From Salinicola salarius (GTDB lineage Bacteria; Pseudomonadota; Gammaproteobacteria; Pseudomonadales; Halomonadaceae), in contig NZ_NHOU01000003.1 in assembly GCF_002179555.1 (NCBI RefSeq), forward strand, positions 186,001 through 250,000: a stretch of 64,000 nt of DNA. The letters run 5' to 3'. The position numbers were made by a program, and so were the translations under genes. Within the stretch, counting starts at the first letter, position 1, and each line of letters begins with the position of its first letter. The notes under the pieces are model-generated. The model searched no databases. It saw only the letters and a list, made by a program, of their open reading frames with translations, and was not told where the DNA came from. Shown in pieces: positions 61,694 through 64,000 of the stretch.

Positions 61694-62692
61694 CTAGGAT
61701 CGTTTCTCGGGCCAGATACCACTCGGCCGAAACAGCATGATCAGCAGCAGCAGCACGGCGAATATCAGCAGTCGCAAGGTGCCGAAGTCGCGCAGCAACT
61801 CGGGGCCTAGCACCACGATGAACGCGCCCAGAATGACGCCGGGTATCTTGCCCATGCCGCCCAGCACAACGGCCAGCAGAATCAGCACGGACTGCTGGAA
61901 GCTGAAGCTTTCCGGCGAGATGGCGCCCAGATTTACCGAGAAGAAGATGCCGCCGATCGCCCCGAAGATGGCGCCGATCACGTACGCCGCCAGCTTGGTT
62001 GCGACCCGGTTGATCCCCATCGCTTCGGCGGCATCTTCATCATGGCGGACATAGAGCCAGGCCCTGCCGAGACGCGAATCGAACAGCCGCTGGCTGGCAA
62101 TATAGGCCAGCACCGCCAACACCACGAAGACGTAGTAGAAGTCGATCGAGCTATCGATGTGCCAACCGAACAGTGACGGTTCCGGGATATGCGAGAGGCC
62201 GCTGGCGCCACCGGTGATTTCGAGGTTTCGTGCGGTGAAGCGCACGATTTCGCCGAAACCCAGCGTCACGATCGCGAGATAGTCGCTGCGCAGGCGTAAC
62301 GTCGGCCCGCCGATGATGACGCCGGCCAGCGCCGCCGCCATCAGCGCGAAGGGGATCGCCGCCCAGAAATTGACGCCGAACTGCTGCGTCAGAATGCCGA
62401 TGGTATAGGCACCGACGGCGAAGAAGGCGGCGTAGCCGAGATCGAGCAGACCGGCGTAGCCGACCACGATATTGAGCCCCAGGCACAGCACCACGTAGAG
62501 CAGCGCGTTGGTCAGGATCACCGTGGTGTACTGACTCGAGATCCAGGGTGTGATGATCAGGATCGCAATGATGGCGAGATGAAGCGCTCGTCTCCGGCCT
62601 GGCGATTCGAACGCCGCGTAAAGACGCTGGAGCGGATTGCGTGGCCTAGGCTCGTGGGTATCGGGCCTCGTGGGGGGCGAATGTCTGTCCAT
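61694..62692 (-). CDS. livM: Branched-chain-type amino acid ABC transporter permease (LivM)
   Basis: 332 residues, eight to nine TM segments after a 35-residue cytoplasmic N-terminus rich in Pro/Arg. LivM motifs: GLNIVVGYAGLLDLGYAAFF (about 73-92), LRLRSDYLAIVTLGFGEIVR (about 132-151) and GMGKIPGVILGAFIVVLGPE near the end. It starts one base after the livH stop, so the two permeases are translationally coupled. Confidence 0.94.
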   Translation of the reverse strand: MDRHSPPTRPDTHEPRPRNPLQRLYAAFESPGRRRALHLAIIAILIITPWISSQYTTVILTNALLYVVLCLGLNIVVGYAGLLDLGYAAFFAVGAYTIGILTQQFGVNFWAAIPFALMAAALAGVIIGGPTLRLRSDYLAIVTLGFGEIVRFTARNLEITGGASGLSHIPEPSLFGWHIDSSIDFYYVFVVLAVLAYIASQRLFDSRLGRAWLYVRHDEDAAEAMGINRVATKLAAYVIGAIFGAIGGIFFSVNLGAISPESFSFQQSVLILLAVVLGGMGKIPGVILGAFIVVLGPELLRDFGTLRLLIFAVLLLLIMLFRPSGIWPEKRS

Positions 62693-62693
62693 G

Positions 62694-63608
62694 TCACATC
62701 CTCTCCACTTCGGATTTGCCCAGCAGGCCGGTGGGTTTGAACACCAGCACCAGAATCAGGATCGAGAAGGTGAAGACGTCCTTCCACTCGCTGCCGATGA
62801 ACGGAATGTGCGTTCCGAAGGACTCCAGCAACCCCAGGATCAGACCGCCCAGCATGGCGCCGGTGATGCTGCCGATCCCGCCGATCACCGCGGCTGTGAA
62901 TGCCTTGAGCCCGATCAGAAAGCCCATGAAGTACCAGATGCTGCCGTAATAGGCGCCGGCCATGGTGCCTGCGGCTGCCGCCAGCCCCGAGCCGATGAAG
63001 AAGGTCACCGCGATGACGGCGGAGACGTTGATCCCCATCATCCGGCACATGTCCTTGTCGATGGAGACCGCCCGCATGGCTCGGCCGTAAAGCGTCCTGG
63101 AGACGAACAGCTCGAGCGCGATCATCAATACCGCTGCGGTCGCCACCAGCACGATCTGGTTGTGGGAGAGAAAGAGATTACCGAGATTGAAGCCGCCGAA
63201 CCCGAGATCGGTGCGAAACGCGGTGTACTGGCCGCCGGTCAGCGCCAGCGCTGCGTTCTGCAGCACCAGCGATACCGCCAGCGCCGTGATCAGGATAGAC
63301 AGCCGAGGCGCGCCGAGCATCGGGTGGTACGCCACCCGTTCGATCACCACCCCCAGGCAGCCGACGGCGAGCATGGCCAGCAGCATCGCAACGAAGATGC
63401 CAAGCCAGCCGGCGCCGAGGAATCCGGAAACCAGGGAGAGGCCACCGAAGCCTGCGAAGGCGCCCGTCATGTAGAGATCGCCATGGGCGAAGTTGAGCAG
63501 TTTGATGACCCCGAACACCATGGTGTAACCGAGCGCCACCAGGGCATAGAAAGAGCCCAGCACCAGCCCGTCGACGAGCTGCTGCAGAAAAGAATCGTAC
63601 CAGGTCAT
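62694..63608 (-). CDS. livH: Branched-chain-type amino acid ABC transporter permease (LivH)
   Basis: 304 residues, about eight TM segments. LivH motifs: LVLGSFYALVALGYTMVFGV (about 14-33), KLLNFAHGDLYMTGAFAGF, GRAMRAVSIDKDMCRMMGIN (about 174-193, ATPase-contact loop) and AVIGGIGSITGAMLGGLILG. It follows the binding-protein gene by 122 bases; no clear terminator is seen in that gap. Confidence 0.94.
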   Translation of the reverse strand: MTWYDSFLQQLVDGLVLGSFYALVALGYTMVFGVIKLLNFAHGDLYMTGAFAGFGGLSLVSGFLGAGWLGIFVAMLLAMLAVGCLGVVIERVAYHPMLGAPRLSILITALAVSLVLQNAALALTGGQYTAFRTDLGFGGFNLGNLFLSHNQIVLVATAAVLMIALELFVSRTLYGRAMRAVSIDKDMCRMMGINVSAVIAVTFFIGSGLAAAAGTMAGAYYGSIWYFMGFLIGLKAFTAAVIGGIGSITGAMLGGLILGLLESFGTHIPFIGSEWKDVFTFSILILVLVFKPTGLLGKSEVERM

Positions 63609-63730
63609 GGGCGTATGTCTCTGGGCAGCGGAAAGCGGATGAGGAGAGCGAGCGCGTCGCGGGTTTCACGCCCCGCGACGCGTGACGGCACCTTCGGTCC
63701 GAGCCGAGGCTCGAACCGAAGAGCGAGTCG

Positions 63731-64000
63731 TCATTCCTCGTAGCGAGTCCACTTGCCGCCCTGGCCCTCGAGCACCACGAAGTTGCTGCGTGCCAGCGTG
63801 TGCTGAGGCGTGAAGGAGATCGGACCGGCCAGCCACTCCTGCCCGTCGGCGCTGTTCAGCGCCTTGATGATGGCGTCGCCATCGGTGGAGCCGGCCTTGT
63901 CGATCGCCCAGGCCATCAGCTGCATGCCATCATAGGCGAGCGGCGCATACGGCCCCGGCGCATTGCCGAACCGGGACTCGTAGTCGCTGGTGAACTGCTT
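63731..64000 (-). CDS. livJ: Branched-chain-type amino acid ABC transporter substrate-binding protein, C-terminal part
   Basis: The gene runs off the window end; 89 codons plus stop are present. The visible part (KQFTSDYESRFGNAPGPYAP, LAYDGMQLMAWAIDKAGSTD, LAGPISFTPQHTLARSNFVV) is the C-terminal lobe of a LivJ-like type I periplasmic binding protein. First gene of livJHMGF plus the racemase gene. Confidence 0.88.
   Translation of the reverse strand, partial: KQFTSDYESRFGNAPGPYAPLAYDGMQLMAWAIDKAGSTDGDAIIKALNSADGQEWLAGPISFTPQHTLARSNFVVLEGQGGKWTRYEE

Overview
The window is GC-rich gammaproteobacterial chromosome. Gene content and protein style point to a halophilic Halomonadaceae member (Halomonas, Salinicola or Chromohalobacter type). 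The supporting features are the rpsU-dnaG-rpoD macromolecular-synthesis operon divergent from tsaD, the DUF4212/SSF symporter pair next to a CrbS-like SSF-histidine kinase, a TAXI-TRAP transporter, and a complete fruBKA/fruR fructose PTS. The genus is an inference; no rRNA or tRNA gene was seen.

Layout. 1-6.5 kb: small-carboxylate symporter subunits, a conserved two-TM protein and a 1319-residue SSF/PAS/HisKA/REC hybrid kinase, followed by a 17-copy heptanucleotide repeat and a bidirectional terminator. 6.8-11.8 kb: rpoD, dnaG, rpsU (minus strand), with a 271-bp palindromic MITE-like element between dnaG and rpoD. 11.8-17.6 kb: tsaD, plsY, folB, folK, a BaeSR-like two-component system and a macrodomain hydrolase. 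17.75-26.87 kb: a 9,120-bp Tn5053/Tn402-family transposon with 25-bp terminal inverted repeats and a perfect 5-bp target duplication. 26.7-33.9 kb: fruA, fruK, fruB and divergent fruR. 34-45.7 kb: PhoD-like phosphatase, SulP transporter plus beta-carbonic anhydrase, MOSC protein, DUF4385 protein, TAXI-TRAP transporter, DUF192 and DedA proteins. 46.2-47.6 kb: EamA exporter plus GNAT acetyltransferase. 47.6-55.5 kb: a siderophore-iron uptake locus (ABC ATPase, two permeases, binding protein, TonB receptor with a Fur-like box), a LysR regulator and an O-methyltransferase. 55.7-59.0 kb: AaeXAB-like efflux set. 59.0-64 kb: proline racemase-superfamily enzyme downstream of a branched-chain-type ABC transporter (livJ is cut by the window end).

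The most notable item is the transposon. It inserted into the second-last codon of fruA: the native stop codon now lies 9.1 kb away at the far side of the element, and FruA reads 66 codons into transposon DNA. Ends, a resolvase gene and a res-like region are intact, but tniA is a deleted, frame-disrupted remnant and tniB/tniQ are missing. Their place is taken by an IS5-like remnant and a LysR-regulated set: extradiol dioxygenase, SDR oxidoreductase, cytochrome b561, aldo/keto reductase and WrbA-type quinone reductase. I read this as an electrophile/quinone-handling cargo. A membrane diguanylate cyclase lies between the resolvase and the other end. The element looks non-autonomous but could move if Tni proteins are supplied in trans.
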